From Hyphomicrobiales bacterium (GTDB lineage Bacteria > Pseudomonadota > Alphaproteobacteria > Rhizobiales > JAJFHR01): a stretch of DNA of 64,000 nt. How positions within the stretch are numbered: position 1 is the first letter of the stretch; each line of letters opens with the position of its first letter. The position numbers and the translations under genes were made by a program. Location of the stretch: the NCBI GenBank assembly GCA_021775475.1, contig JAJFHS010000020.1:1-64000 (forward strand). The letters are read 5' to 3'. A model generated the notes under the pieces. The model searched no databases, was not told the origin of the DNA, and saw only the letters and a program-made list of their open reading frames with translations. Shown piece by piece: positions 29,424 through 38,317 of the stretch.

Positions 29424-30275
29424 TTAGGTGAGAAGGCGCTTGATCACGGAAATCTCGCCAAAAAGGCTGGCAATTCTGTCGCGAGCAACTTTGGCAGGTT
29501 CAATAACCGTGGTCATGTGATAACCGTTTGCATGCACGAGAGTGGTTTCGTTGCACATAATTGCCACATGGCCCTGCCAGAAAACCAGATCTCCACGCTC
29601 AAGACCTGATTGTTCCGGTGTTAGTGGAATTTCAACGCCCAGTTGTTCTTGCATCATATCACTGTCGCGCAAAACCACTTTTCCACACGCGGCTAATGAC
29701 ACCTGCACCAGACCGGAACAATCCAGACCAAGCGAGGTTTTACCGCCCCAGAGATAAGGTGTTCCTTCGAACATTTCGGCTATGGCAACAAAATCACTGT
29801 CATACTCTGATATCCGTGCAATGTGGTCGGAATAGATAAACCCACCGCTATCCAGTTGAGTGAACCTGTCTTCAGCAGACACAGCACACAAGCGCGATCC
29901 CATAGACACCAAATCCAGTGGCACGGATTTAATATCGGGTTCGGGGTAGATATATGTGCGCAACTTGCTGACGCGATGGGTGGGCGTGGCTAAACGTTGT
30001 GACAGGGCCTGAAGCGGCAGGTAGCCGACATAGCCATCGATTTTTAGCTGACACCAGGCCCAGCCTTCGCTTTTATCGTAAACCATGACGCGCTCGCCAA
30101 ACAGGGCTTGCGTCAACAAGGAGGCATCGGGGCGCGGGTGCTGGCGCAGCGGGGCTGCATTTTCAATCACCTGATATTCAACACCGGGCACATAGCGTTT
30201 CGCGGCAACAACATTTTGCAGATGCAGGGCGGCGACATCACTGCGGGCAGGCGTTATTCTTGGATCATTGGCCAT
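29424..30275 (-). CDS. NlpC/P60 family cell-wall peptidase with SH3-like domains
   Basis: A 283-residue protein with an SH3-like N-terminal half (about residues 35-150, including GYLPLQALSQ) and a C-terminal NlpC/P60 domain. The catalytic Cys is in LDCSGLVQVSLAACGK, and the His residues lie in GHVAIM and LVHANGYHM. The layout matches the dipeptidyl-peptidase VI-like group that cleaves peptidoglycan or muropeptide stems. No signal peptide is visible, so a cytosolic role in recycled muropeptide breakdown is plausible. It lies 20 bases downstream of the MarR-like gene. Confidence 0.88.
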   Translation of the reverse strand: MANDPRITPARSDVAALHLQNVVAAKRYVPGVEYQVIENAAPLRQHPRPDASLLTQALFGERVMVYDKSEGWAWCQLKIDGYVGYLPLQALSQRLATPTHRVSKLRTYIYPEPDIKSVPLDLVSMGSRLCAVSAEDRFTQLDSGGFIYSDHIARISEYDSDFVAIAEMFEGTPYLWGGKTSLGLDCSGLVQVSLAACGKVVLRDSDMMQEQLGVEIPLTPEQSGLERGDLVFWQGHVAIMCNETTLVHANGYHMTTVIEPAKVARDRIASLFGEISVIKRLLT

Positions 30276-30295
30276 ATTGGCTGTCCGCGACTGTT

Positions 30296-30646
30296 TCAGG
30301 TTCTGAGTTCAGCTGTGCGGGTTTGTACAATTTCCGCCAGCTTTTCGAGATAAAGTGCGCCCGCGACGGTGCGCTGCACCAGCACATTGCGCAAATCTTC
30401 CTTGTCACGGCGGCGCTTGAGATATCCGGCAACGCTCATAGCATCAAGAGCGCGGGTGATCACAGGTTTGGAAACATTGAGTTTTCTGGCCAGACCACGC
30501 ACCGTGTGCGGTGGCGTTTCCAGATAGACGGTGAGGAGAATTGTCAACTGGCGTGGTGACAATTCCTTGTCTTCGTCGTGCACCATGTCCTGGGAAATAT
30601 CGTGCAACAGCCACAGTGCGTTAGAAAGGGATAGTTCTATACCCAT
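30296..30646 (-). CDS. MarR-like winged-helix transcription regulator
   Basis: A compact 116-residue regulator. The winged helix is visible as LSPRQLTILLTVYLETPPHT, then the recognition helix region RGLARKLNVSKPVITRALDA and the wing GYLKRRRDKEDLRNVLV. This is a MarR-type fold, but the protein is shorter at both ends than most MarR proteins. Located 20 bases before the NlpC/P60 gene on the same strand, so it may regulate that gene and itself. Ligand and operator are unknown. Confidence 0.8.
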   Translation of the reverse strand: MGIELSLSNALWLLHDISQDMVHDEDKELSPRQLTILLTVYLETPPHTVRGLARKLNVSKPVITRALDAMSVAGYLKRRRDKEDLRNVLVQRTVAGALYLEKLAEIVQTRTAELRT

Positions 30647-30731
30647 GGTCGCCTCGTTAAATCATCCACAAGTGTTATTTCGGTACCGAATTATTTTAAT
30701 CATGGTTTAGACTGAACTGCAAGTCGGATGG

Positions 30732-32138
30732 TCAGCTTTTGCCATATCTGTTCTTGATAACTGCATAGAGAGCGCGAATGCCCTGGGCGGCACCGCCGAA
30801 TGGTGCACCGGGAAGAGGTGCCGGGGTCCAGCCATAAATATCAAAATGAACGTAAGATCGGGCGTGCTCGACAAAGCGCCGCAAAAACAGGGCGGCTGTT
30901 AAGGATCCGGCAAAGCCGCCGGTGGTGATATGATTGACATCGGCAATCTTGCTGTCGAGCCAGTGATCATAACGATCCCAGAATGGCATTTGCCATAGGG
31001 GATCAGCGGTGCTTTTTGCGGCCTGCGCAATGTCGGCAACAAGGTCGTTATCGTCACAATAAAACGGTGGCAGGTCCGGCCCCATGGCAACGCGTGCGGC
31101 ACCCGTCAGCGTTGCCATATCAATGAGCAGATCGGGTTTTTCCTCATCCGCCAGCGCCAGTGCATCGGCAAGAACAAGACGGCCTTCGGCATCCGTATTG
31201 CCGATTTCAACGCTCAAACCCTTGCGCGATGGAAACACATCACCGGCCCGATAGGCATTGGCGGATATGTTGTTTTCCACCGCCGGTATAATCAGCCGTA
31301 ACCGTATCGGCAGATCAGCCGCCATAATCATCGCGGCCAGCCCAATTGTATTGGCGGCCCCCCCCATGTCTTTTTTCATCAGCACCATGGAATTGCCGGG
31401 TTTGATATTCAATCCCCCGGTATCGAAACACACGCCTTTTCCAACAAGCGTTACTTTTGGTGCGCGTGCACTGCCCCATTTCATATCCAGCAGGCGCGGT
31501 GCCTGATCGCTGGCGCGGCCAACCGCATGGACCAGGGGCAAGTTTTTTTTGAGAAGATTATCCCCGCGAATGACCGACAGGCTGGCTTTGTGGGTTTTGG
31601 CCAGTTTGCGCAACGCTACTTCGAGTTGTTTCGGTCCCATATCATTGGCCGGGGTGTTGATGAGATCGCGGGCGAGATTTACCCCGGTGGCGATACGCTC
31701 GATTTCCTCAAGGTCGACTTTTGCGCCGACAACAAGTTGCGGCCAGGATTTGGGCGTGCCGCTGTAGCGTTTGAAATCATAGGCACTGAGCACCCAGGCT
31801 AGAGCGGAATCGGCTTCACTGCTAATTCCGGATGCGAATCGATAGCGGCCCGGCGGCAATAATGTCGCCAGTTTTCCCGGTGTCAGGTCGAGGCTGGTAT
31901 TGCCTTGATCCGGTGCCACTATACCAAACAATACACAGTCGAGTTTGCCAGCAGCATTTTGCACCAGAGCAAAATCACCAGGATTGCCTTTGAAACCTTC
32001 AACGCCAAGCCAGTTTCTCTGGGCTCTGGTTAGCTCTTTTTGCTTTTGTTTAATGCTTTTGATTGTGACTGCATGAATGGGGCAAATTGTCGAGCCCGGC
32101 CGTTTTCCAGGCTTTAGTTTGACGCAGATTTCAGACAC
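30732..32138 (-). CDS. M17 leucyl aminopeptidase family protein
   Basis: A 468-residue dizinc aminopeptidase that trims N-terminal residues from peptides. The metal-site Lys and Asp are in GKGVCFDTGGLNIKPG and MKKDMGG, and the family signature NTDAEGRLVLADAL is intact. The N-terminal domain is short and divergent compared with E. coli PepA. It follows the TAXI-type binding-protein gene by 21 bases. A role in using imported peptides fits the two peptide importers in the window, but the coupling with a TAXI protein is unusual. Confidence 0.9.
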   Translation of the reverse strand: MSEICVKLKPGKRPGSTICPIHAVTIKSIKQKQKELTRAQRNWLGVEGFKGNPGDFALVQNAAGKLDCVLFGIVAPDQGNTSLDLTPGKLATLLPPGRYRFASGISSEADSALAWVLSAYDFKRYSGTPKSWPQLVVGAKVDLEEIERIATGVNLARDLINTPANDMGPKQLEVALRKLAKTHKASLSVIRGDNLLKKNLPLVHAVGRASDQAPRLLDMKWGSARAPKVTLVGKGVCFDTGGLNIKPGNSMVLMKKDMGGAANTIGLAAMIMAADLPIRLRLIIPAVENNISANAYRAGDVFPSRKGLSVEIGNTDAEGRLVLADALALADEEKPDLLIDMATLTGAARVAMGPDLPPFYCDDNDLVADIAQAAKSTADPLWQMPFWDRYDHWLDSKIADVNHITTGGFAGSLTAALFLRRFVEHARSYVHFDIYGWTPAPLPGAPFGGAAQGIRALYAVIKNRYGKS

Positions 32139-32159
32139 GTATTTTTCTCCCGGTAAATT

Positions 32160-33293
32160 TCAGCGCTTCAAAATGCCCTGCTTGATGTAAAAGTCGCGCG
32201 CACCGCGATGGAGCGGAATGGCAACACCTTCTGTTGCGCTTTGCGGTGTTATTAATTCCATCTTGGCATGACCTTTGAGGAAGATCTTCCTGTTTTCTTC
32301 GCGCCACAGGGCTGAGAGGATTTTGCGAACAAGTTTTCTGTTGGTCTTGACATTGGTGATCCACAAAGCCTGCACCGACAGGGTTTCAATTTCACCAAGA
32401 CCTTTATAGGTTCCCGCCGCTATGGTTTTGGTGACAAAATAACGGTTATCAGATTTCAGTTTATTGGCAGGGCTGCCGGAAATTGGTATGAGATTGATTT
32501 TGGACCGTTCAGCCAGATCAGATATAACCAGTGACGGGGTCCCGGCAATAAGAAAATAAGCATCCAGCTCGCCTGACAGGATAAGGTCCGACGCCTGGGA
32601 GGCATCAACGCTGTGGGCAATGATGTCTTTTTGCGAAATACCATAGGCTTTGAGGATCGAAAGCGCATCAATGCGCGTGCCTGAGCCCACACGGTCGATG
32701 GAAACACGCTTGCCTCGCAAGTCTTCTATTCGCTTGATACCGGAACCTTTTGCCACCACCAGATGAACCGCTTCAGGATAAAGGCTGGCAATAACGCGCA
32801 GGTTTTTGAATTCCCCGTCTTTTTCAAACGGGCCTTTGCCTTCATAAGCCCAGGTAACAATATCAGCCTGGGCAAAGGCTGATTCGACGGTTCCACCGCT
32901 AACGGCGCGAACATTTGCAACTGAGCCCGGAGCTGCCTTGGCAATGGCGATGAGGCCATCGACACCGCATTTTCCGCCCTTTTCACAACTAACATCACCT
33001 GGTGGCTTGCTGATGACAGTCGCAATAGCCTTGCCCACAGGGAAATAGGTGCCACCGACGGAACCTGTGGCTATTTGAAAAAACCGGACCTTTTCTTCGG
33101 TCACCGGTAATACGGAGGGACTGCGCCAAAGCACGAAGGCTCCCACCAGCCCGGAAATAATAACAAGGCCTACCAGAAACGTCGGAAGTGCCTTTTTGGC
33201 GCGACTCAAAATGCCTTGCTGCTGCAGTGACCTTGCCATGCGTTTGGCCCGCGCTTGCGCAAGTTTTCCAGGTTTTTTCCGGTTCGCACTCAT
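32160..33293 (-). CDS. TAXI-family TRAP transporter solute-binding protein with an uncleaved N-terminal anchor
   Basis: A 377-residue TAXI-type receptor. Family marks are FFQIATGSVGGTYFPVGKAI, VRAVSGGTVESAFAQAD and LRGKRVSIDRVGSGTR. The N-terminus is a very basic stretch of about 40 residues followed by a membrane segment (about 42-62) without an obvious cleavage site. It is therefore probably anchored in the inner membrane, facing the periplasm. No TRAP permease (4TM/12TM) gene is in the window. The ATG at 33293 is preferred over a TTG at 33320. Likely shares an operon with the aminopeptidase gene. Confidence 0.85.
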   Translation of the reverse strand: MSANRKKPGKLAQARAKRMARSLQQQGILSRAKKALPTFLVGLVIISGLVGAFVLWRSPSVLPVTEEKVRFFQIATGSVGGTYFPVGKAIATVISKPPGDVSCEKGGKCGVDGLIAIAKAAPGSVANVRAVSGGTVESAFAQADIVTWAYEGKGPFEKDGEFKNLRVIASLYPEAVHLVVAKGSGIKRIEDLRGKRVSIDRVGSGTRIDALSILKAYGISQKDIIAHSVDASQASDLILSGELDAYFLIAGTPSLVISDLAERSKINLIPISGSPANKLKSDNRYFVTKTIAAGTYKGLGEIETLSVQALWITNVKTNRKLVRKILSALWREENRKIFLKGHAKMELITPQSATEGVAIPLHRGARDFYIKQGILKR

Positions 33294-33480
33294 TTGATTC
33301 CAATTCCGGTTTAGCGCCAAATTTAATCTCTAGGACATTCGAAGCAAATCCCTAATGAATGTATAGAATCCTAACACACATGGTTAATGGTTTATTGACC
33401 TATAAACTGCAAACTGAACCTCGTCACAAGAGATTCATACAGGAAACTGTCAGTTTAAATAGTTTATTCGGTATCCACAC

Positions 33481-34410
33481 ATGCCACAAGTACTGCACCA
33501 CTCCAAGTCCTCCAGACGCTTCATTTCGATCTTTGGTGTTATAATTTTGGCTCAAGCCACCAGTGCCTGTGCCCTTGGCGACAAATCCCATGATAGCGCA
33601 TCAATGAATGATGTTAATTATGTCAGCGGCAGCAGCTCAAAATCCGCGCTTTTGCAACAGTCCAACATGTGGGCGGCAAAATGGCAGAAAAAACCAACTG
33701 ACCCAGACATTGCAATCAATTATGCCCGCAGCTTGAGAGCCGAAGGATCAAACCAGAAGGCGGTGCAGGTTTTGCAACAGGCCGCTTTGAAGGCGCCTAA
33801 AAACCAGGCTGTTATTGCCGAATTCGGCAAGGCTCTGTCGACGGCGGGACAGTATAAACAGGCAATGCAAAACCTCAACCGAGCGCAAACGCTTGGCAAG
33901 CCAGACTGGCGCATCTATTCGGCGCAAGGCATTACGCTGGACAAGATGAAGCAATATGCGCGCGCTCGTGATTATTATAAATCAGCGCTCAACCTGAAGC
34001 CAAACCAGTCGTCGGTCTTGAACAATATCGGGCTGTCTTATGCCATGGAAGGCGATTTGACAAAGGCTGAAACCTATCTTCGCCGCGCAGCTACTGCCAA
34101 CGGCGCACAACCAAAAATTAAGAGAAATCTTGCCCTTGTCCTGGGCCTGAGCGGTAAGTTTGACCAATCAGCCCAAGCCTCAACCGGTGTTCTCAGTGCG
34201 GCAGATACCAGCGTAAATATTGCATACATAAAAACCATGCTGGCACAACCGGGAACCTGGCAGAAACTGTCCACCAAAACCAGAATAGCCAAATCCACCC
34301 CGCGTAAAGCAAAGCGCAAGACTGCCGCCAACGGCCCCTTAAGAATCAATCCGGTAGCCAGCGGCAGAAAAACAGCATCAATCGACTTACCAGGCGTGCA
34401 GTCTCATTAA
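33481..34410 (+). CDS. tadD: TPR protein of the tight-adherence pilus (TadD-like)
   Basis: A 309-residue exported protein with an N-terminal hydrophobic segment ending ATSACALG, which could be a weak lipoprotein site (Cys near residue 30). Four or five tetratricopeptide repeats cover about residues 75-235 (for example ALKAPKNQAVIAEFGKALST and ALNLKPNQSSVLNNIGLSYA). A basic C-terminal tail follows. In tad loci TadD is a pilotin-like TPR lipoprotein needed for secretin assembly. It faces the tadC-to-flp block, converging on it across a 345-base gap. Confidence 0.82.
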   Translation: MPQVLHHSKSSRRFISIFGVIILAQATSACALGDKSHDSASMNDVNYVSGSSSKSALLQQSNMWAAKWQKKPTDPDIAINYARSLRAEGSNQKAVQVLQQAALKAPKNQAVIAEFGKALSTAGQYKQAMQNLNRAQTLGKPDWRIYSAQGITLDKMKQYARARDYYKSALNLKPNQSSVLNNIGLSYAMEGDLTKAETYLRRAATANGAQPKIKRNLALVLGLSGKFDQSAQASTGVLSAADTSVNIAYIKTMLAQPGTWQKLSTKTRIAKSTPRKAKRKTAANGPLRINPVASGRKTASIDLPGVQSH

Positions 34411-34481
34411 GGTACGATTTTGTTTTAGGTGAAGGCGTAACCCAAATGCGCGTTGCATTTAACAGGTTACAAACCTATCCT

Positions 34482-34518
34482 ACCCGTTATCCTCGGGCTT
34501 GACCCGAGGATAACGGGT
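34482..34518. repeat. Palindrome of the CGTCAT family between convergent tadD and tadC
   Basis: A 16-bp perfect stem (ACCCGTTATCCTCGGG and complement) with a five-base loop. The core TATCCTCGGGCTTGACCCGAGGATA matches the copies at 8633 and 58288, with GTTAT in place of GTCAT. Confidence 0.85.
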
Positions 34519-34553
34519 GTTGCGAGAATTGGTGACTGTCATGGAAATTCAAA

Positions 34554-34749
34554 TTACTCAATCCAACCGATTGTTGGATATCGAACGCGGAGTTGGTCGC
34601 CTTGGAAATAACAATAGACAGTTTGTATTTTCCCGTCTAACGCCTCTGAACTCCAACGATCAGGATTATGGTCCATATCGAATAACCAGCAAACAGCATT
34701 ATGGATTTCATTGCGTTTCCAATTAATTGGATTATGGAGTGCGCTAACT
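34554..34749 (-). pseudogene. Possible start-less remnant reading frame in the tadD/tadC gap
   Basis: The gap 34411-34755 has no recognised gene. On the minus strand one frame stays open from inside tadC to a TAA at 34556-34554. It reads residues such as CWLFDMDHNPDRWSSEALDG and then YCYFQGDQLRVRYPTIGWIE. The Trp/Asp/Tyr-rich composition looks protein-like, but there is no ATG, GTG or TTG near its upstream end except an internal ATG. It may be the C-terminal fragment of a decayed gene, or chance. I do not recognise the family. A 61-residue plus-strand frame (34541-34726) overlaps it and looks less convincing. Confidence 0.25.
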
Positions 34750-34755
34750 AACCCT

Positions 34756-35727
34756 TTAAAGCGCCATGACCTTGATGACTGCCGGGCCTAAAATTACGAC
34801 GAAAATTACCGGCAGGAAGAAGGCTATCATCGGGACGGTTAGTTTTGGTGGCAGGGCTGCGGCTTTCTTTTCGGCTTCGGCCATGCGCATATCGCGGTTT
34901 TCCTGAGCCATTACGCGCAAGGCTGTGCCCAGCGGGGTGCCGTAGCGTTCTGCCTGCATCAGGCTGGTTGCCACTGCTTTGACACCCGGTAATCCGGTTC
35001 TGGTGGCAAGGTTCTGATAGGCGTGGGAGCGGTCCTGCAAGTATGAAAGTTCGGCTGTGGTCAGGCTCATTTCCTCGGCCATTTCAATTGATTGTGCACC
35101 AATTTCATTGCCGACACGGGCGAAGGCTGCTTCGATCGACATGCCGGATTCGACGCAGATCAACAACAGATCGAGACTATCGGGGAAAGCCTTCTTTATC
35201 GATTCCTGGCGCCGGGCGATAAGATTGGAAATGAATACGTTTGGCGCATAAAATCCGGCAAAGCCCGCGCCCAGTATAGCGGCAAGTCGCAAGGTCTGGG
35301 TCAGATTATGGTCATTGACGAAGAACAGGTAGAAGGCGGCTACACCCATGAACACAAACGGCATGATGAAGCGGAAAAACAGGAAGGCAAACAGCGGTGC
35401 CTGGCCTCTTAAGCCTGCCATTTTCAGCTTGTCCTTAGTGCCTTCGCCTTCCAGTGCTTTTCGCAAGTTTAACTGATCAACCAGTTGCTTCATAAAGCCT
35501 TTTGGTTTTGTGCGCAGGGAGCCATGAGATTTCTCGCGCTCAAGCCGTATCATAAGTTCCTTGCGCAGCTTGTCGCGCTCAGTCGATACATTTTTGATGC
35601 GTGTCTGCAACTTGTCGGTCGACAACAAGGGCATGGTCAGGGTCAGGATCGTCGCAAAAACCGCAACGGCGACAAAAATACTGACCATGAACTGCGGGTC
35701 AGAAATCATATTTGAAAGTGATTCCAT
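34756..35727 (-). CDS. tadC: Tad pilus inner-membrane platform protein TadC
   Basis: A 323-residue T2SF-domain protein forming part of the inner-membrane platform for Flp pilus assembly. Membrane segments lie near residues 12-33, 115-135, 140-160 and 298-320. The T2SF core contains FPDSLDLLLICVESGMSIEA and a second helix pair with GLPGVKAVATSLMQAERYGT. Last gene of the minus-strand pilus series, 39 bases after tadB. Confidence 0.93.
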   Translation of the reverse strand: MESLSNMISDPQFMVSIFVAVAVFATILTLTMPLLSTDKLQTRIKNVSTERDKLRKELMIRLEREKSHGSLRTKPKGFMKQLVDQLNLRKALEGEGTKDKLKMAGLRGQAPLFAFLFFRFIMPFVFMGVAAFYLFFVNDHNLTQTLRLAAILGAGFAGFYAPNVFISNLIARRQESIKKAFPDSLDLLLICVESGMSIEAAFARVGNEIGAQSIEMAEEMSLTTAELSYLQDRSHAYQNLATRTGLPGVKAVATSLMQAERYGTPLGTALRVMAQENRDMRMAEAEKKAAALPPKLTVPMIAFFLPVIFVVILGPAVIKVMAL

Positions 35728-35766
35728 TTCGAATTACCTGTGTTGGTCGATTAAGTGCCTTTGCGG

Positions 35767-36768
35767 CTAAAAATCGAATGCGATCATTTTCTTCATTACC
35801 AAAATGCCGGTGAGCATCCACACGGCCGAACCCGCCAGCAACACGTGGCCCATGGGGTCGGTCCACAATAGGGAAATATAATCCGGGCTGGTAAGATAGA
35901 CCGTGCCCATAATGCCAAAGGGCAGAAAACCGATGATGGCGGCAGATGATTTGGCTTCCTGGCTCATCGCCTGAATTTTACCAAGCATCTTTTTGCGCTC
36001 ACGTAAAACCTTGGAAAGATTGCCTAAAGCTTCGGAAAGATTACCGCCTGATTTTTGTTGGATCGACAGGACGATGGCGAAAAAATTGACCTCCGCCAAA
36101 GGCAGGCGCTCAAACATGTTTTCCAGGCATTTGGCAAGCGGAATTCCGGCGCGCTGGGCATCGACAATTTCCAGAAACTCAGGTCCAACAGGATCGGGGC
36201 TTTCTCTCGCAATGATGTTGAGGCAGTCATTGAGCGGCAGACCGGATTTCACACCTCGCACGATAACGTCAATCGAGTTGGCAAATTCGGTCAAAAACTT
36301 TGCCTGACGGCGCTTGGTTAAAAATGACAGCACCCATTGCGGTACCCCCAGGCCGGTTGCAGCAAAAGCACCCAGCAAAACCAACGGCTGATTTCCGGCC
36401 AGAGCCAGAATACCGGTTACTACTATGGCGGCAACAAGGCTGAAGATATAAAATGTGCGCGGTGTAATTTTTAACCCGGCCTGTTGAATACGCACGCGCA
36501 GGGTAAGTTTTTTCTTCTTGGCTTTTTGTTTGTCTTCAATTTCCTTAAGTGAATCCTGTACCTTTTTTCGGCGCGACACACCGTCATCGGTAGCGGCTTT
36601 GGCCCGATCGCCACTACCGGTTTTGTTCTGGACCTTGCTCATGCGCTTGTTGGCTTTTGCGCGTTCTGCAATTTTTGGATAGAATATGGCAAAAGCTATG
36701 CCACCCAGACTCATCAAAGCCATAAATGAAACGGCTATTATTTTGAGTTCAGCACTAATTTCCGGCAC
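35767..36768 (-). CDS. tadB: Tad pilus inner-membrane platform protein TadB
   Basis: A 333-residue T2SF-domain membrane protein, partner of TadC. Membrane segments are near residues 8-28, 105-145 and 275-325. A highly basic region (about residues 33-95, including KKKKLTLRVR) follows the first segment. The T2SF core shows EFANSIDVIVRGVKSGLPLN and SIQQKSGGNLSEALGNLSKV. Starts 20 bases after cpaF. Confidence 0.93.
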   Translation of the reverse strand: MPEISAELKIIAVSFMALMSLGGIAFAIFYPKIAERAKANKRMSKVQNKTGSGDRAKAATDDGVSRRKKVQDSLKEIEDKQKAKKKKLTLRVRIQQAGLKITPRTFYIFSLVAAIVVTGILALAGNQPLVLLGAFAATGLGVPQWVLSFLTKRRQAKFLTEFANSIDVIVRGVKSGLPLNDCLNIIARESPDPVGPEFLEIVDAQRAGIPLAKCLENMFERLPLAEVNFFAIVLSIQQKSGGNLSEALGNLSKVLRERKKMLGKIQAMSQEAKSSAAIIGFLPFGIMGTVYLTSPDYISLLWTDPMGHVLLAGSAVWMLTGILVMKKMIAFDF

Positions 36769-36787
36769 TGTTACACCTATACTTTAA

Positions 36788-38314
36788 CTAGACACTACTA
36801 TCATTTTCATTCATTTCAGCCGCCTCAAGAGCCAGTGCGAGATTATGTTCTTCACCATAATAGCGCGCACGGTCCCAGAATTTTGGCCGGGCTATTCCCG
36901 TTGAGCGATGCCGACCATCGATTTTGCCGTTGGCATCTTCACCAAGAATATCGTAAATGAAAATATCCTGTGTCGTAATTACCTCTCCTTCAGCGCCGAT
37001 CACCTCGGTTACATGTGTGATGCGGCGTGAACCATCACGCAGGCGGGCTGCCTGAATGATGACATCTATGGAGGATACAATCATTTCACGAATAGTTCGT
37101 GAAGGAAGTGAAAAACCTCCCATGGTGATCATGCCTTCAAGACGGCTTAAGGCTTCTCGCGGTGAGTTGGCATGGAGAGTGCCCATTGAACCATCATGGC
37201 CGGTGTTCATGGCCTGGAGCAGATCAAAGGCTTCGGGTCCACGCACCTCGCCGACGATAATGCGCTCAGGGCGCATACGCAGACAGTTTTTGACCAGCTC
37301 ACGCATGGTGACCTCGCCTTCGCCTTCTAAATTGGGCGGGCGGGTTTCAAGGCGTACCACATGGGGTTGCTGCAATTGCAATTCAGCTGAATCTTCGCAC
37401 GTGATGATACGTTCATCAGTTTCGATGAAACCGGTCATGCAATTCAACAAGGTAGTTTTACCTGAACCGGTACCGCCTGATATGAGAACATTACACCGGC
37501 ATTTACCGATGATCCCCAGGACTTTGGCCCCTTCCGGGCTGATCGAGGCATAATTGACAAGCTTTTCCATGGTAAGCTTGTCTTTTTTAAACTTACGAAT
37601 GGTGAGCGTGGCACCATCAATCGACAGTGGCGGGGCAATCACATTGACACGTGAGCCATCGGGCAGGCGCGCGTCACACATAGGACTTGATTCATCAACC
37701 CGGCGTCCAACTTGAGAGACGATGCGCTGGCAAATGTTCATAAGCTGGGCATTGTCGCGAAAGCGGACGTTGGTTTCAATAACCTTCCCATCGACTTCAA
37801 TAAAGGTGGAATCAGCACCATTGACCATTATATCGGCGATATCATCGCGCGCCAGAAGCGGCTCCAGCGGTCCATAGCCCAAAACATCATTACAAATATC
37901 TTCAAGCAGGGCTTCCTGCTCGGAAATACTCATGACAACATTTTTGATTGCGATAATTTCATTAACAATGTCGCGAATTTCTTCGCGCGCATGTTCCGCG
38001 TCCAACTGGGCCAGCTGGGTCAGATCGATGGTGTCTATCAACGCATTAAAAATGGTTGATTTTACCACATAATAATCATCCGTGTGACTGGTCGCCTCGG
38101 GCGCCTTAGCCGGAGGTTCGGCAGGTGCTGGCGGCGCTGGTTCTACTGGTGGCGCTTCAGGTGGTGCCGTACCAGCGGAGGTTTTCGGGGTTACATCAGG
38201 AAAATTACCATCGTTAGAGCCTGCCGGATGCTCAGAAGCCTGGGGGGCGGCTGGCTTCTGGCTTGGCAGTTCTTTGTTTTTCCCATCGGTGGCGTCTGTG
38301 CGCTTACCGAACAT
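36788..38314 (-). CDS. cpaF: Flp pilus assembly ATPase CpaF/TadA
   Basis: The hexameric secretion ATPase that powers Flp pilus assembly, 508 residues. After a Pro/Ala/Glu-rich N-terminal extension (residues 15-80), the core has Walker A ISGGTGSGKTTLLNCM, the Asp box CEDSAELQLQQPHVVRLETR, Walker B region RMRPERIIVGEVRGPEAFDL and the His box NTGHDGSMGTLHANSPREAL. It starts four bases after the cpaE stop. Confidence 0.96.
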   Translation of the reverse strand: MFGKRTDATDGKNKELPSQKPAAPQASEHPAGSNDGNFPDVTPKTSAGTAPPEAPPVEPAPPAPAEPPAKAPEATSHTDDYYVVKSTIFNALIDTIDLTQLAQLDAEHAREEIRDIVNEIIAIKNVVMSISEQEALLEDICNDVLGYGPLEPLLARDDIADIMVNGADSTFIEVDGKVIETNVRFRDNAQLMNICQRIVSQVGRRVDESSPMCDARLPDGSRVNVIAPPLSIDGATLTIRKFKKDKLTMEKLVNYASISPEGAKVLGIIGKCRCNVLISGGTGSGKTTLLNCMTGFIETDERIITCEDSAELQLQQPHVVRLETRPPNLEGEGEVTMRELVKNCLRMRPERIIVGEVRGPEAFDLLQAMNTGHDGSMGTLHANSPREALSRLEGMITMGGFSLPSRTIREMIVSSIDVIIQAARLRDGSRRITHVTEVIGAEGEVITTQDIFIYDILGEDANGKIDGRHRSTGIARPKFWDRARYYGEEHNLALALEAAEMNENDSSV

Positions 38315-38317
38315 AGC

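Noticed and set aside
34541-34726. 61-residue plus-strand frame in the tadD/tadC gap
   Set aside because: No ribosome site and no recognisable family; the opposite-strand frame looks more protein-like, and neither is secure.
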